This document shows positions 1-12,402 of a stretch of DNA of 64,000 nucleotides, in pieces; the first letter of the stretch is position 1, and each line of letters opens with the position of its first letter. The DNA lies in NCBI GenBank assembly GCA_958295665.1, contig OY282559.1, forward strand, positions 259,042,245-259,106,244, given 5' to 3'. The translations under genes were made by a program, and so were the position numbers. The notes beneath the pieces are model-generated. The model was not told the DNA's origin. It ran no database searches and saw only the letters and a program-made list of their open reading frames with translations. The stretch is from Tipula vernalis (lineage: Eukaryota; Arthropoda; Insecta; Diptera; Tipulidae).

Positions 1-392
1 TTTAGCGTAATTAGTATTTTTGCGGGATATTCCATGAGAATTTCGTGTAAGTTTTAGAAAATAGTGTTTATAGAAATAAAATCAAATTTTTAAATATAGG
101 TTTAGGGCCCTTTTTATTTTAAAAAATCTTAATTACAGCTTTAGCTTTCGTTTCCTATTCGGAATCATTCTCAAAAGATAAAGCTTTTCTTTTAATTAAA
201 ATATTGGAGCAATAAAACAAAAACATTTAGAGGAAAATAGATTAATTTCAAGCATTTCAAGAAAACCACCTTACCGGAAAATTTATTTTTAACTTAAAGA
301 ATGTGCAACGTTCGATACCGGTAAATTCGATCTATTTACGTGAAAATACCAAGCCACAAAATTTGTAAATCTTATATCTTAAACTCCCTTGT
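1..392. other. AT-rich sequence, no gene seen
   Basis: No open frame, RNA gene or clear repeat is visible. It is the left flank of the Mag-like retrotransposon. Confidence 0.5.
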
Positions 393-653
393 TGTCTGTA
401 TATCAGTCATTTTATGTATGTACATAGTAGAGTTGTCCGAGTTGAAAGTGTTTTGTAACTTTTAGAAGAGAAAACCTCATGTAAACCTAGCATTTAAATA
501 ATGGAGTCATAACGGAGATGTACAAGCTAAAATAAAGTCATAGAATTACACGTGTACACATTGTAACAAGTAAAATAATAATTATTAAAAAATATAAATA
601 AAAGGATAAACAAATCATATTTTATTAAACAAAAGAGACTTAAGAATATTACA
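393..653 (+). repeat. Candidate 5' LTR of the Mag-like element
   Basis: The segment begins near a TGT and ends in ACA immediately before the primer site, as an LTR should. AATAAA-like signals lie near its right end. No matching 3' LTR was found in the window, so the start is a guess. Confidence 0.3.
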
Positions 654-663
654 TGGTGTCAGG
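654..663 (+). promoter_or_regulatory. Candidate primer binding site, tRNA-Leu type
   Basis: TGGTGTCAGG matches the complement of the 3' end of an insect leucine tRNA over 10 bases, starting directly after the ACA that would end the LTR. The match is short. Confidence 0.4.
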
Positions 664-675
664 TGAAAAATAAAA

Positions 676-1560
676 TTGAGAAAAATGTCAGCCGGAATTG
701 GGGCAAACGAAAATTTTCCAATAATGTGTTTCGAGAAAAACGTGGCTGAAACTTGGAAAAAATGGAAACACCGCCTGGATATATATCTTACTGCAACGGG
801 AAAGGATGCATCAACCGAAAAAGTTAAAATTGCCATTCTTTTGGATAAAATTGGTGAAGAAGGGATCGACATTTATAATACGTTCATATTTCAAACCGAA
901 GAAATTAAATTTAAGGACGTAATAGAAAAATTTGACACGTACTGTTTCCCTCTTAAAAATATTACAATGGAAACATACAAATTTCACACCATCAAACAAA
1001 AAGATGGACAATCGTTTGCAAATTTTCTAACAGAACTGCAAAACCAGGCCAAGAACTGTGAGTTTGTGTGTTCTAAGGATACCTGTAAAACTTCGTTTAT
1101 GGACAGGATGCTGAAAGATAGGTTAGTTATTGCTATTGCTGACAAAGGTTGCCAGGAAAAGTTATTGAGAGAACCTGAATTGTCGTTGGAGCGATGGAGT
1201 TCTGCAGAGTAGTAGAGGTGAGCAAAACATATGCAAAGTTGCTTGAAAGCAAATGGAATATAATATCTAATTACGAAAAATATCCGAAGTCGAATGAACC
1301 GGCAACGTCAAACAAATGTTGCTTGAAATGTGGTAAAGTGCATCAGATTGGGAAGTGTCCTGCCTTTGGAAAGAGTTGTTTCAACTGTGGTGTAAAAGGT
1401 CATTTTGTCAGTTGTTGTTTTAGAGGAAAATCTATTTCCAATAAATCAATTAATCAGATTAGTCAATTGGATGAAAAACCTGGACGTGGTCAGGAAGAAC
1501 GTGATCAACTGTTAAATTTATTTGTGCTAAAGATTGTAGGGTCAATTGATACCAATAAAG
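676..1560 (+). pseudogene. gag of the Mag-like element (frameshifted)
   Basis: An open frame from the ATG at 676 runs to 1212 (178 codons), and a second frame continues from about 1194. Gag proteins of this class form the retrotransposon particle and bind its RNA. The first part is an acidic/basic capsid-like region. The second part carries two zinc knuckles: C-x2-C-x3-H-x4-C at about 1321-1359 and CFNCGVKGHFVSCC-like at about 1378-1419. The change from frame 1 to frame 3 near 1200 is inside gag and is a disabling indel, not a programmed gag-pol shift. Gag identity rests on the knuckles and on position before the protease. Confidence 0.8.
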
Positions 1561-1570
1561 AAAATTCAAT

Positions 1571-4500
1571 TTGGAAGGAAGAATTGTATTTGGGGGAGAA
1601 CTTGGTCCAATTAAACTTGATACTGGAGCCGACATCAATGTTTTGCCTGCTAAATATCTAAAAAATGGGGGTAAGTTACAAACCACATCGATAACTTTAA
1701 AATCATATGGAAATCATTGTATAAAACCAATAGGTATTTGTAATTTGAAAGTTAAAACAAAGCAGAGTGTAGAGAAAAATGTAGAATTTGTTATAATTGA
1801 TCAATACTTGGAGCCATTGTTGTCAGGACAAACATGCATCGATCTTAATCTTGTTAGACGAATTGCATCTGTTGACACTCAATTGTTGCCAAGTGAGAAA
1901 CGAGTTTTCATTGAAATGTTTAGATCACAGTTTGAGGGGCTAGGTTGTATACCTGGGGAGTATTCCATAAAATTGAAGAATTATTATATTGGTGTAGTCA
2001 ATGCTAATCGCAGGGTAGCTTTCGGGTTATACGGGAAATTGGAGGAAACGTTAGTTGATTTGGAGAAGCGAAACATAATTTCAAAAGTTGAATATCCAAC
2101 CGAGTTTGTTAGTTCTATGATTATAGTTGAAAAACCAAATGGGTCCTTGAGAATTTGTATCCAAAACATTTGAATGGGCAGATTATGCGAGAGCATTATA
2201 AGATTCAAACTTCGGATGAAATTATGTCTCGTTTGACTAACAAGAGATATTTTACGGTTATTGATATGACGGAAGGGTTTTGGCAGATTTGTTTGGATAA
2301 AAAAGCTCAGATTTGTGTTGTTTTAATACACCATTTGGAAGGTACAAATTTAATCGTTTATGTTTTGGGATATCAGTCGCACCTGAAGTATTCCAAAAAA
2401 CTGTTAGCAAAATATTTGGAGTGCTAGCCAATGTTGAAACATATTTTGATGATTGAATTATATCGGGTGAGACTGAACAAGAACATGATTTAGCGTTAAA
2501 GAATGTTATGGAAATGGCAAAAAAACTTCAATATAAAACTAACAGTGTTTATTTTATGGGGCAAGTAATTTTTGAAGGTGGGATCAAGCCGGATAAAAAA
2601 CATATCAGGGCTATAAAAGAGTTGGAGACTCCAAAAGATGAGAAAGAATTAATGAGGATTTTGGGAATATTCAAGTTTTTGGCTAAGTTTATGAAAAATA
2701 TGTCAGAGACAACAGCTTCATTGCGAGAACTGACTAAAGATAACGTACCATTCATATGGGAGAGAATAAGCATGACTTAGCTTTAGAAAACTTAAAAAAC
2801 GAAATTAGTAAGGAACTAGTTTTGGCCTTTTTTGATATGAATAAGCCAATAATTGTTCAGACTGACGCATCAAAGAATGGTCTTGGGTGTTGTTTGATGC
2901 AAAACGAACATCCTGTAGCGTACGCTTCTTGTGCATTGACATGTGCAGAACAAAAATACGCAAAAATAGAGAAGGAACTTTTAGCCGTGGTATTTGCGAC
3001 TGATAAGTTCTATCAGTTTTTATACGGTCATCGGTTTGTTGTTCAATCAGACCACAAACCAATAGTTACCATTTCAAAAAAGGATCTCAATAAAGTATCT
3101 GTAAGATTACACCGAATGTTACTTAAACTAATGAAGTTTGAATTTGATATTATATATGTACCAGATAGGGAGATGTTTATTGCCGATACACTATCACGAT
3201 CATTTATTAAAGATAAAGTGGAAGATGATCCGGAATTACAATTCGTGGTGCATACTCTTTCGACAGATATATCAATATCGCCCAGTAACAGAAAGAAATT
3301 TCAGCAAGAAACTCAAAATGATTTAATTTTATCAAAGGTACACAGGTTTAGATTAAATAATTTTTGGCCTTGTTGGAATAAAACGAGCCCTGAGTTAAAA
3401 CATTATTATAAAAATAGGGACAATATATTTATTTCTGATTCAATTTTTTTTCTAAACAGAAAGATAATTGTCCCAAATTCAATGAAGAATGAAATGCTTG
3501 AGTGTATCCACACGGGCCATTTGGGTATAGAAAAGACTATATTAAAAGCTCGAGAACTTATATACTGGCCTAATATGTCCAAGGATATACATAATTTTAT
3601 TAGTAAATGTACTGCATGCCAAAAGTTCAGGGAGAAAAATTGTAAGGAACCGTTAAGTCCTTATAGAATTGCAGGAAAGCCTTGGGAAAGAATTAGTTCT
3701 AATATATTTGAATTATATAACAAATATTATTTGGTGATTGTGGACTCCTACTCAAATTGGATTGAACTAGTACAAATAAAAACTAAAACGGCTCAGGAAA
3801 TTATAGAAGTTTTTAAAGTAGTATTTTCTAGATTGGGAATTCCGGATACAATTACTTCTGATAATAATCCATTCAGTAGTTTTGTATTCAGAAAGTTCTG
3901 CAATGAATATGGAACTGAATATAGACCTTCGAGTCCGTTGTCTGCAAAAAGCAACGGATTAGCTGAAAAAGCTGTGGGAATTTGCAAAACAAATTATTAA
4001 AAAAGCTAGGGAGTCGGGCGAAGAAATAACGTTGGGTTTAATGGAATATAGAAATACACCTTTGAAATTTTTAGGATTCTCCCCATCGCAATTGTTAATG
4101 TCTAGAAATTTGAGAACAAAAATTCCATGTCTTACTGAAAAGTTGCAACCACAAGTAATTGATCAAAGTATTATTAAGTCAAAGTTGAATTTTAGACAAA
4201 ACCAGCAAGTTAAATATTATAATAGAAGTTCAAAAGTTCTGCCAGCGTTAGTTGAAAATGAAAATATATTGTTAAGGAACGGGACAATTTGGGTTCCAGC
4301 CAGGGTACTTAGGTGTTTCAATGATAATTCATTTCTTGTAAAGGATGAGAAAGGGGGTATATATAGAAGAAATAGAGTATTTTTAAGGAAAACATTGTTA
4401 AATTTTAAGGAAAATACAGAATTAATTGATCATTATGATTTAGTTTGTAATAAAGGTACTTCTATCGGTAGTAATAATGTTAATGATCAAATCGGAGCAT

Positions 4501-4637
4501 CAGACAACTCTTATGAAGAAAGTATTTTAAATGAAATTCATGCTCCTAAAGCAACAAAAAATCATCATCCTGATGTAAATAAAGTAAATAATACTATCGG
4601 ACAGAAAAACCATCTTATCTCGAGGATTATGAATTAA
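1571..4637 (+). pseudogene. pol of the Mag-like element: protease, RT, RNase H, integrase (broken)
   Basis: Pol replicates and inserts the element. The protease motif DTGAD is near 1618-1635. The reverse transcriptase runs over about 1950-2760, with its catalytic YFDD at 2442-2453 followed at once by a TGA stop at 2454. RNase H begins near 2855 (motif TDASKNGLG). The integrase zinc-binding HHCC region is at about 3508-3625 and the catalytic core follows, with D near 3738, D near 3858 and E near 3965. A C-terminal basic region continues to the stop at 4635-4637. The frame changes around 2160, 2430-2510, 2760 and 4000. The motifs make the identity secure; the copy cannot encode an enzyme. Confidence 0.9.
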
Positions 4638-6885
4638 AAATTAATAAAAAAAAATCGACGAGTGTACGTGCGGTGCGAAATTCAGCGACATACCTTGGAA
4701 AATGACCTAGGAAAAGCTCATTTTTCTGAAGTCAAAAATTATGCTGTATATCACTTTTACTTTGAGACTCTATGAACTGCAAAATACAATACTAATTTCA
4801 AAGAGACAAGCGGCTTTAAATCTTGATGTATCGTTTAAACCGGCTACTATTGACCCACGCTTAATCGAGCTTGAATACTTCCTAACAAAAAAAAAAAAAA
4901 ACATACACTTGTTGTTTTTTGTAATCGTTTAAATCTTAAATATTTATTCTAGATTTTTTCTGTTAGTCATTCAGTGAAAGTGAACTTATTTTAAGGTTAT
5001 CGACCGTTTTCAAATGAATGGACAACATAAGTTTGTGCATGCAAAAAGCTTTCAAAATTGCCAAACTTTCACTGTCCCAAGGTGTGTTGTTAATAAGTGT
5101 GTTGTGACAGTAAATTAACATAATGCAAGACACTACATTAATGCAATTCTAGTAACATTTCAACAGATAAACATATACATTTTTACACATGGCAAGAAAT
5201 ACAACAAATATTTATAAAAATATTAAATAATTATTCATCCGATAATTAATTAAACAACACTAGAAAAATATGCATAATAAACCATTTCCTTCAATGTCGA
5301 ACATGTCACACATCAATGCCGTTCAGTATTTCTGTTAAAATTGCATATCCATATAAATAAATACTCGTACATATATTGCAAGTAGTTTTTATTTATTTTA
5401 AGAAAACAAAAATGTTTTACCCTATCTTCTACTAGTTCTGTATGTCGACCATATTTGCTGGTTTGCTGCTTTACACAAACTTGAAGAAAACAACCTTGCA
5501 GTTAAAAAAAAACAACAACAACATTAAATAAATAAATAAACATATAATATGTATTATACATAGAAATATAATTCAGAAAACAAGAATGTTTTCTTATTCA
5601 TCATAACAGTGGATTTAAACTTAATAAAAGAAACAATTTTATGTATGGATGTTGGCTGTTTTCATTATTAAATCTATACAAAAACTATGTATTGTGATAT
5701 TTAAGAATTTGTATTTTAAAATAGATTTATAAATAAAACAATAACAAAAAAATGTTTAACAACAATATCTAAGTATATAGTCGTACATAAATTGAATGAA
5801 AGTAACTTTCAATATAGGATGTATCTTATTATGAATGTTGATAAAAATGATTTTTTTGCGATGATCATGATGATGCAGCATAAAATCCAATTTTAAAAGT
5901 AGATTCATCATCATAACGATATAAAGCTGATAATTTGCTCGTTTGAATGCACTTTTTGATTTGATTATTGGGTTGTTAACTGATTTTTACATTTATACAA
6001 TATACAGATAATAGGGATTATACAAAGTAGAAATTTAAATTAAATTCACGATCGAGATGATGATGATGATGCAGGATCATAAAGTTTAATTGAAAATCTA
6101 TAGAGAAAATAAGTGGGTTGGATGTGATCGGCGCCCCGCCCCGCAAATCAAATTTATATGATTACACTTTTGCATAAAAAATAAAAAAAATAATTTTCGG
6201 TTTCTATTTTAAACTACCGGAATAAGATAAGCCAAAAGATCTTCGCGAAAGCGAAAGTAAATTTCTAGTAAAGCTGCTGTATAATTAAGAGGTTTGTACG
6301 GTATTTTGCTTAAATTTTGTATATACGAGCACTTATATAAAATACGTGAGAACATGTTAACCCTTTTTTTGGACCGTGACTTTCAAGCATATTTTTAAGA
6401 CATGCTTGGTGTATTTTTTTTTTATTTTTTTTATGAAGACACATGTGTTTTTAATAAATATTAACATTAAATGATGTTATACGTGCTATTTCCGAAAAAC
6501 AATAAAATTTATGTTAAATTATTATTTTATTTCACATGATTCTAGTATAGAATATACCTAAATAATGAATATTATTAAAATTAAATTTTGCGTAAAATAT
6601 TTGTTTATAACAGGTTATTAATTTGAGTAGTTTCACTAATCTGGTTTAAGCGCTTAATTTTTGGCATCTACGTAATCGTAAATTTGTCAGCTTATCTAAT
6701 TGATAAGAAAATGTTGCCTCTCCAGTTCCTTATTTTTGTTAATAGTATTTATATAGCAGTATGTTTAATTTTGCAAATAATTACCTGAGTAAAATCTATT
6801 TACTGGTGCGATCGGCTACCCTCCTGTAAAAAAATAAAAAAATATATTAGATAAGTAGAAGAAATAGGTAGCAATTTACAAAAAA
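4638..6885. other. AT-rich sequence, no gene seen
   Basis: Mostly A/T with homopolymer runs. A 64-codon open stretch at 4741-4932 ends in a poly-A/lysine run and has no recognisable domain. ATG-rich GATGAT microrepeats occur near 5860-5880 and 6055-6075. Nothing else was supported. Confidence 0.5.
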
Positions 6886-6951
6886 CCGGCAGAGTAGACT
6901 TTATTGTTCAAAAGAAAACAATAAAGTCTAACTCTAAATAAAGTCGCCGGC
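6886..6951. repeat. Hairpin-forming inverted repeat
   Basis: A perfect 14-bp inverted repeat (TAGACTTTATTGTT at 6895-6908 and its complement at 6917-6930) is separated by 8 bases. A partial outer match (AGAG and CCGGC on the left, CTCT and GCCGG on the right) extends it to about 66 bp. It could be a small fold-back element or a structured transcript. No gene is attached. Confidence 0.7.
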
Positions 6952-8195
6952 TCCTCCCCCTTAATTAAATTTTATAACATAATTAATTTTGGACATAAAT
7001 TTCAGGCTTCATAAAGGTACAAACTACAAAGACCATTCCAACATTTGTGTTTGTTAGCTTTCACGAATATATTTTGAGGTTGGCTTTGATCAGCTTGATA
7101 ACAGTTTGCGTTAATGCTGGACATATTTTGAAATACATACATAACAAAAATATTGGTAAATTTTAGAAATATTGATGATGAATTTGATTCATCGAGTGCG
7201 GACGAAACACTTCCAAATACCCGTGACCACATATTAACGCTTAAAATCGTACTGGATTTTACATTTTAGGATATACTGCTGACATGAATTCTCTTATTGT
7301 TGTTGATTTGAGATGAGGTCAATTACAGGGTTGGAACAAAATCACAAATTTTAAATAAATTTAAAAAAGTTGAGATTTTAAAAATTGCCACGAATTTCAA
7401 GTGTTTTTCGAATTAAAGTACATTAAGTATTTTAAAAAATTGAAAAAACATTAGAAATTAAATTTTTTCCAGAAGTTTGAGGTATGAAATTAAACAATTT
7501 TAAAAATGTTAAATTTAAGAAATTTGAAGGATTTCAGGTAGATCCCGATAATTTGAAGGAATTTCCAAATTTAAAATCGGATGATTTGTCGTTGTAGATA
7601 CATTTTTTAATGTACACTATGTCAGAACAATAATAAAATAAATTAAAAACAAAAAATAACACAAAAATGAAATTTCGTTAGTCGATTTCGTCCCTTTCAA
7701 TATCGCCTATCCATCGGATAAGTGGTCTCCCATGAGGTCCTACTTTCGTTGGTGCCGACTACAGGGTTTGGTTAGTGGTTTCATTTTGTGAAGAAACCCG
7801 TGCACAAGCCATCTTACCCTTAACTATTTTTTCAATCCGATGATATCGACTTTATCGAGATCACTTCTGATCTCGTGATTCATTCACATTTTGAACGTGG
7901 CTCTCTCTTTAGTCGGACGGAAAATTACAGGAACTACTCAGAAACTACTCTGTTAAAGAGTAGGCTAAGGTGTGAGAGCTGTGGTCTTTCTACAGGGGGT
8001 TAGTGTTGGGTTAACAGTCTAACCTGTAAAATATTTTTGCTATGAAACCTCAAAAACACCATCAGCTCTTGCAAATTTACGAAAACTCTGAAAATATGCA
8101 ACAGATTTTTATAAACTATAGACTAAAACCACCAAGAGAAACTACTCGACACAATGGTAAAAACGTTATCAAAATCGGATAGATAGTTTCTGAGA
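6952..8195. other. Non-coding, with A/T-periodic tract and a less AT-rich patch
   Basis: From about 7330 to 7600 the sequence is a blurred series of AAATTT/TTTAAA-like words, similar to 32040-32860. From about 7680 to 8030 the base composition is noticeably less AT-rich, suggesting a different origin, but no coding or RNA feature was recognised. A 76-codon open stretch on the minus strand (7002-7232) has no recognised domain. Confidence 0.4.
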
Positions 8196-8483
8196 CTATA
8201 GCGCGAATCGACACACAGACTGAAGGACATACACCTTATAACAATTTGTTGTTAAACGACCAACTGCAAAGTTTATCCAAGTCGCTTGCAATTTCAACCA
8301 ATCAAAAATTGGCCAGCAAAGAAGACAATGCACAAATTCAAAATACTTAATATCAGCATTAAGAAATAATGACAAAAAAGAGGGACAATGTAGAGAAACT
8401 TTGAGAAACCCTTGAGGAATTGCTGAAGTCACACGAAATAAATAAAAACTAAAATCATTAATCCTAAGACACTTTAGTTTCAC
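8196..8483 (-). pseudogene. LINE reverse-transcriptase fragment (frameshifted)
   Basis: Read on the minus strand, the translation contains a degenerate TSAIPQG segment, the position where LINE reverse transcriptases have SGVPQG. A later segment, in a neighbouring frame, reads DLDKLCSWSFNNKLL. That matches the region after the catalytic motif in jockey-like LINEs, where the polymerase palm meets the thumb. The catalytic F/YADD itself is not readable. Only about 290 bases survive with at least one frameshift, so this is a fossil. Identity as LINE is fairly likely; the clade is not determined. Confidence 0.55.
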
Positions 8484-11400
8484 AAGCTTTTTGACAATTT
8501 AGTTTCACGATCTACAAAAAAAAATCAGATTAGCAACTGTAAGACAGTGTTGAGCAGGAGAAATACAACCATTTCTGTAAGGCAATTTGGTTAAATTCTT
8601 TTCAAAGCCTAATTCTTAAAAAGGTTAGGTTGAAACTTCAAGACCTTCCTTCTTATTAACTTGAATTAGTGAAAAGCAAACATAAACTTCTGCTAAGTAA
8701 ACATTAACAATTTAAATTCAGAGTGATCGCGAGGAATTAGAGACATGTAACTCGGAGATAGTTCAGAGAAAGACCCGAAAAATTTTCGAATAGATTACAC
8801 ATCAGACTGACGGAACAATTCTGAATAGTCGTTGTTTTTAATTTTGCAAAATTCCGGAAATTTATTTAGGACAGGAAGTCAAATACAGAGGCAAATATAG
8901 CAACCAGTTTAAAATTTTAAAACGTAGTTTATACAGACATATTACGAAATTTTTCGAGATGAAGTATTCCTAAAGCTTGCCTAAAATCAAAATGAAAAAA
9001 ATTAGGGGAACGACCGAAAAACAAGATCTAGGAATTTGCCTACACTTTTGCTTGTCCGGTTCAACTGCTTTGCTGCGTACATCAATCCAAGGTATGTAGT
9101 ATGAAGTGTGGAATTCAATGAGCTGTGGTTTTTTAATGATAGCCTTCCCGCATTTGTATTACTGAAACTATTAACATGAACTATTAACATATTATTTTAA
9201 TTTTGAGATTTTCGACAATTTTTCAAAGAATTGTAAATTTTGGTGGATGCCGCCTTTTTAATGTTCTCGTAATAATAATATTTTAAGGAACACCGTTTTT
9301 GACTAATATGTCCGTTAACTTTATGAAATTAGAAAAAGGTAAAACATTATCTGACCGGTTTTTTCCACTAAACCATGCGTCTTGTTTTAAAATTTACATA
9401 TTCGTCTCGCATTAGTAAACCAATATCTAAAAAATATAAATGACCTAGGGGTTTGAATTTAGTAGTAAAATTTATTCGCTGAATGGAAGACAACAAGATA
9501 ACATCCAACGTTATCAATAAAGAAAAGTTAAAATATTTTACGAAAACTTTAATATTTTAGAAAATGGATTTTTAAAGTTTGCCATGGAACTACGCAATAC
9601 GCTGTGCCTTTAAGTTGAATAAAGCGTAAGTATCACGGTTGAACGTACTGTTTAATAGCTTGCCCAAAGCACAACTTTGTGAAGCAGTTAACATTTTTCA
9701 AGCTATTATCAACGATTCGATGAAGGGCCTCGAGGTCATTTTTAGAGAGAAACTAGGTAATTTAATGCATTATTATTTTTTTCCCGTGGTAAGACGTCTC
9801 TTTGAGAGCCTCTCGCTAGCATCAGGAGAAGTAAAAGAAAAACCAAAAAAGGCGCGGATCCAAGAGGGATGCCTCAGAAGTATGTGGGATCACCGTGGTA
9901 GGCTCTCATAAACAGACAAATGAACGATATTGCAAAGTATGAACACATTAATCCAAATCATGCAATCATTTTACTATAAAGCGCTGATTTCACTTGGAAG
10001 TGAAGGAAGCTAAAATCTTTTTTAAACAAAGCATATAATTGGGAAGACATGTAACAGAAAATAGAAAAATTGTGCTACTCAAGTGAACGAACGACTAGAT
10101 TGGTTGGAATTAGAAAAGCTGGAAATGCTGACAATTAATTTGCAATCTGATCTTTGGTAGATAGATTCATTTGAAATTACGATAATATCTCTTCTATTAG
10201 AGGCGTATTACTCTTGTAAACCATTTAAAAAATAACAATTTCAAGTAAAAATTGCATTATTCATCTGTTCGAAGGCTGCTACCACTAGTGAAGTAATTAC
10301 TAATAGCGATTCCGCTTCATTAGATTTCGGAAGCATGATTGTCATACAAGAGTATATCAGCCTTATTTGTTATCAGTTCTCTGTTCCCGTCTTAAATACG
10401 CACATGTTCAAATTTCATTCTTCGAATAATTTAAGCCGATTCCTGCAAGCACGAAGAAAGTCCGAAAAGCTGTTTCTGCCGGTTTAGCCATTAATTCCGC
10501 GATCTTAGTGCTTTTCGTGTAATTGTTTTTTATATTTTGAAATGTCATCGTTTGGTGGTCTTTACTACTGAATCGACGTTCAGGCACCCAGTACTCGTCA
10601 AACTTCTAGCTATCTCTAAATTAGATGCCTTACAGTTCAGTGACACATCTGATATAAGCTGTTTGGGCCTATATGTTGTTATGAAACACACCTCATTAAT
10701 TTATAATAAGCCAATTCCCGCGGTCATACAACTTCCAAAGTTAATTTATTATTAGTAAGTCGCACTTACATAACATAAAATTACAAACAATAAGCGCATA
10801 ATTATAAATATTTATCAAGACCATTTAAAGTTGTAAAATCGCAAAATATACATATTCATCAACATTCATCATTCCGTAATTTTCCGCGACTCTTCAAAAT
10901 TGTATTTCCGCGTATAAAAATGTTATGTTCTGCGATGATATGTTTCCGCTTAGCTTGTAAGTTTTTCCAGATATATAATGAAAATTCTTACAGGTAAATA
11001 GTTATAGTTCAGATTGATTAGTAATTAAGATATAATTCAATAGTGATTAAGTTAAGACTCATTAGTAGTTAAGTTATAATTCAATATTGGTTAAGTACAA
11101 ATAAAAATCTGATTATAGAAATAAAATTTTGAGTGAAATTAAAGAATAATTCGAAATTGTAAAAAATCAATGTGATAAAAATAATAAACAACCAAATCTT
11201 TAGAGTAAGCTGAAAACATTAATCTTAAAAATGTGTTGCCGATTTAAGCATTACAGTCATCCAGATAATTTTTAGAGATTTTTAATTTATTACCTAAGTA
11301 CAACGTAATAATTAATGTTAAAGATGAACTCCACAAATAGTCTTTCACGTAACCGAATTTATTTACGGTGCATGTCCATGCAATATTGCCTGTTGATCTA

Positions 11401-12284
11401 CTAGTAATTGCTTTCCTTCCAGGATGCTCTTCATTCAGGTGCCTTGGTTAGGGACTATTATTATTGTATTATTTTTGTGGAGGTATTCTAGAGAAGGTCC
11501 ATTACTCAACTACCGAAAAAATGATTATAAGGTATTTGATGGACCGCATGCATATTAGATGCTCTCTCGCCGAGAAATATTAAGCAAATGTGACTAGATT
11601 TCTATGCTGTTTATCATCGATGCAAAAATCAAAATAAGTGTTTTAAGTCTCAATTCCATTGCGAATGAAAGTTTGTCAGTCAAAATAAATATCAAATAAA
11701 TATTGTGTACGGTGAAAAACATTTCTCGCACACACTAATAATTTTAATAGTATGACATTTTTGTGGGAGACTCTTTTTAATTTTGTATTTTATGACGGGA
11801 AATATTCTAAAAAAAAATGAGTAAGTATGTTATGATTATTAATAATGATTCATTTTCTAGATAATTTTGAGACGTTGCTGTCAAAATGTACCCATAAAAT
11901 CTTGATATAAAAAAAATAATGAAAAGCTTTATCTTTGTCACTCTAATCAATTTTTTTTGCTTCTTTCGACTTCAAGTCAGTTCCGTCAATTATTCACAGT
12001 GGAATTGGGACATTAACGTCAAAACTTCTACTAATATTTGATTTAGGATTTTTTAGAAAAATAAAGGAAAACATACTACGATCATCGAATAGTATTTGCC
12101 AAGTAAAATAATTCAAAATAGTTTATGTCCAAAAATGTTCTTAAATTTTAAACATACAACAGCTTCATTCATTGTCTGTAAAAACAATGTTCCGACTAAA
12201 TTCAACATAAATTTAAATTTCCTTCTTGGAAGAGTATTACTTGTATGAAGTTTGGTAGTAAACCACTTAAATTTTTAATTTTAG
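8484..12284. other. AT-rich sequence with no supported gene
   Basis: Several short open stretches occur (for example 9639-9911 + and 10537-10755 +). They have no recognisable domain, no splice context and no motif, so I do not call them genes. A two-copy 44-bp repeat lies at 11017-11104. Confidence 0.45.
11017..11104. repeat. Two-copy imperfect 44-bp tandem repeat
   Basis: The unit at 11017-11060 (starting ATTAGTAATTAAG) is followed directly by a diverged copy at 11061-11104 (starting ATTAGTAGTTAAG). The two agree at roughly four of five positions by eye. Confidence 0.6.
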
Positions 12285-12396
12285 ACATCCCAAATCCTAT
12301 AGGTATACCAAATGGCGTACAAATATAAGGGAAATAGCTGATACATTATCTTTTTGGGAGTTACATGTGCCACTGGATCCTAATTGTACTGTAACT
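12285..12396 (+). CDS. Candidate internal exon of an unrecognised host gene
   Basis: A T-rich tract ending in TTTTAG lies just before 12285 and looks like a splice acceptor. A consensus donor GTAAGT follows at 12397-12402. Between them one frame is open for 37 codons starting at 12286, while the other two frames contain stops. The translation is protein-like rather than A/T noise, with tryptophans, arginines, prolines and cysteine (it contains RYTKWRTNIREIADTLSFW and HVPLDPNC). Acceptor, donor, open frame and composition together suggest a real exon, leaving one base over at the 5' side. I do not recognise the family. It could also be an exon-like stretch of an old transposon. Confidence 0.35.
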
Positions 12397-12402
12397 GTAA
12401 GT

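Larger units (their letters stand above)
393..4637 (+). mobile_element. Decayed Ty3/gypsy retrotransposon, Mag-like, 3' end missing
   Basis: The order is a candidate 5' LTR, a primer site, gag with two CCHC knuckles, protease, reverse transcriptase, RNase H and integrase, all on the + strand. This is the Ty3/gypsy order. Two tandem CCHC knuckles and the style of the protease and integrase motifs resemble the Mag lineage common in insects. The coding region changes frame at least six times and contains stop codons, so the copy is dead. No second LTR or purine tract is visible after the last coding sequence near 4637, so the 3' end appears to be lost. The left limit is approximate. Confidence 0.85.

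Noticed and set aside
4741..4932. 64-codon frame after the Mag-like element
   Set aside because: Runs into a poly-A/lysine tail; no domain and not in line with the element's pol.
7680..8030. Less AT-rich patch considered as an RNA gene or SINE
   Set aside because: No convincing tRNA-like A and B boxes or folding core could be seen.
9639..9911. 90-codon open stretch on the + strand
   Set aside because: No domain, no splice context, no neighbour; such lengths occur by chance.
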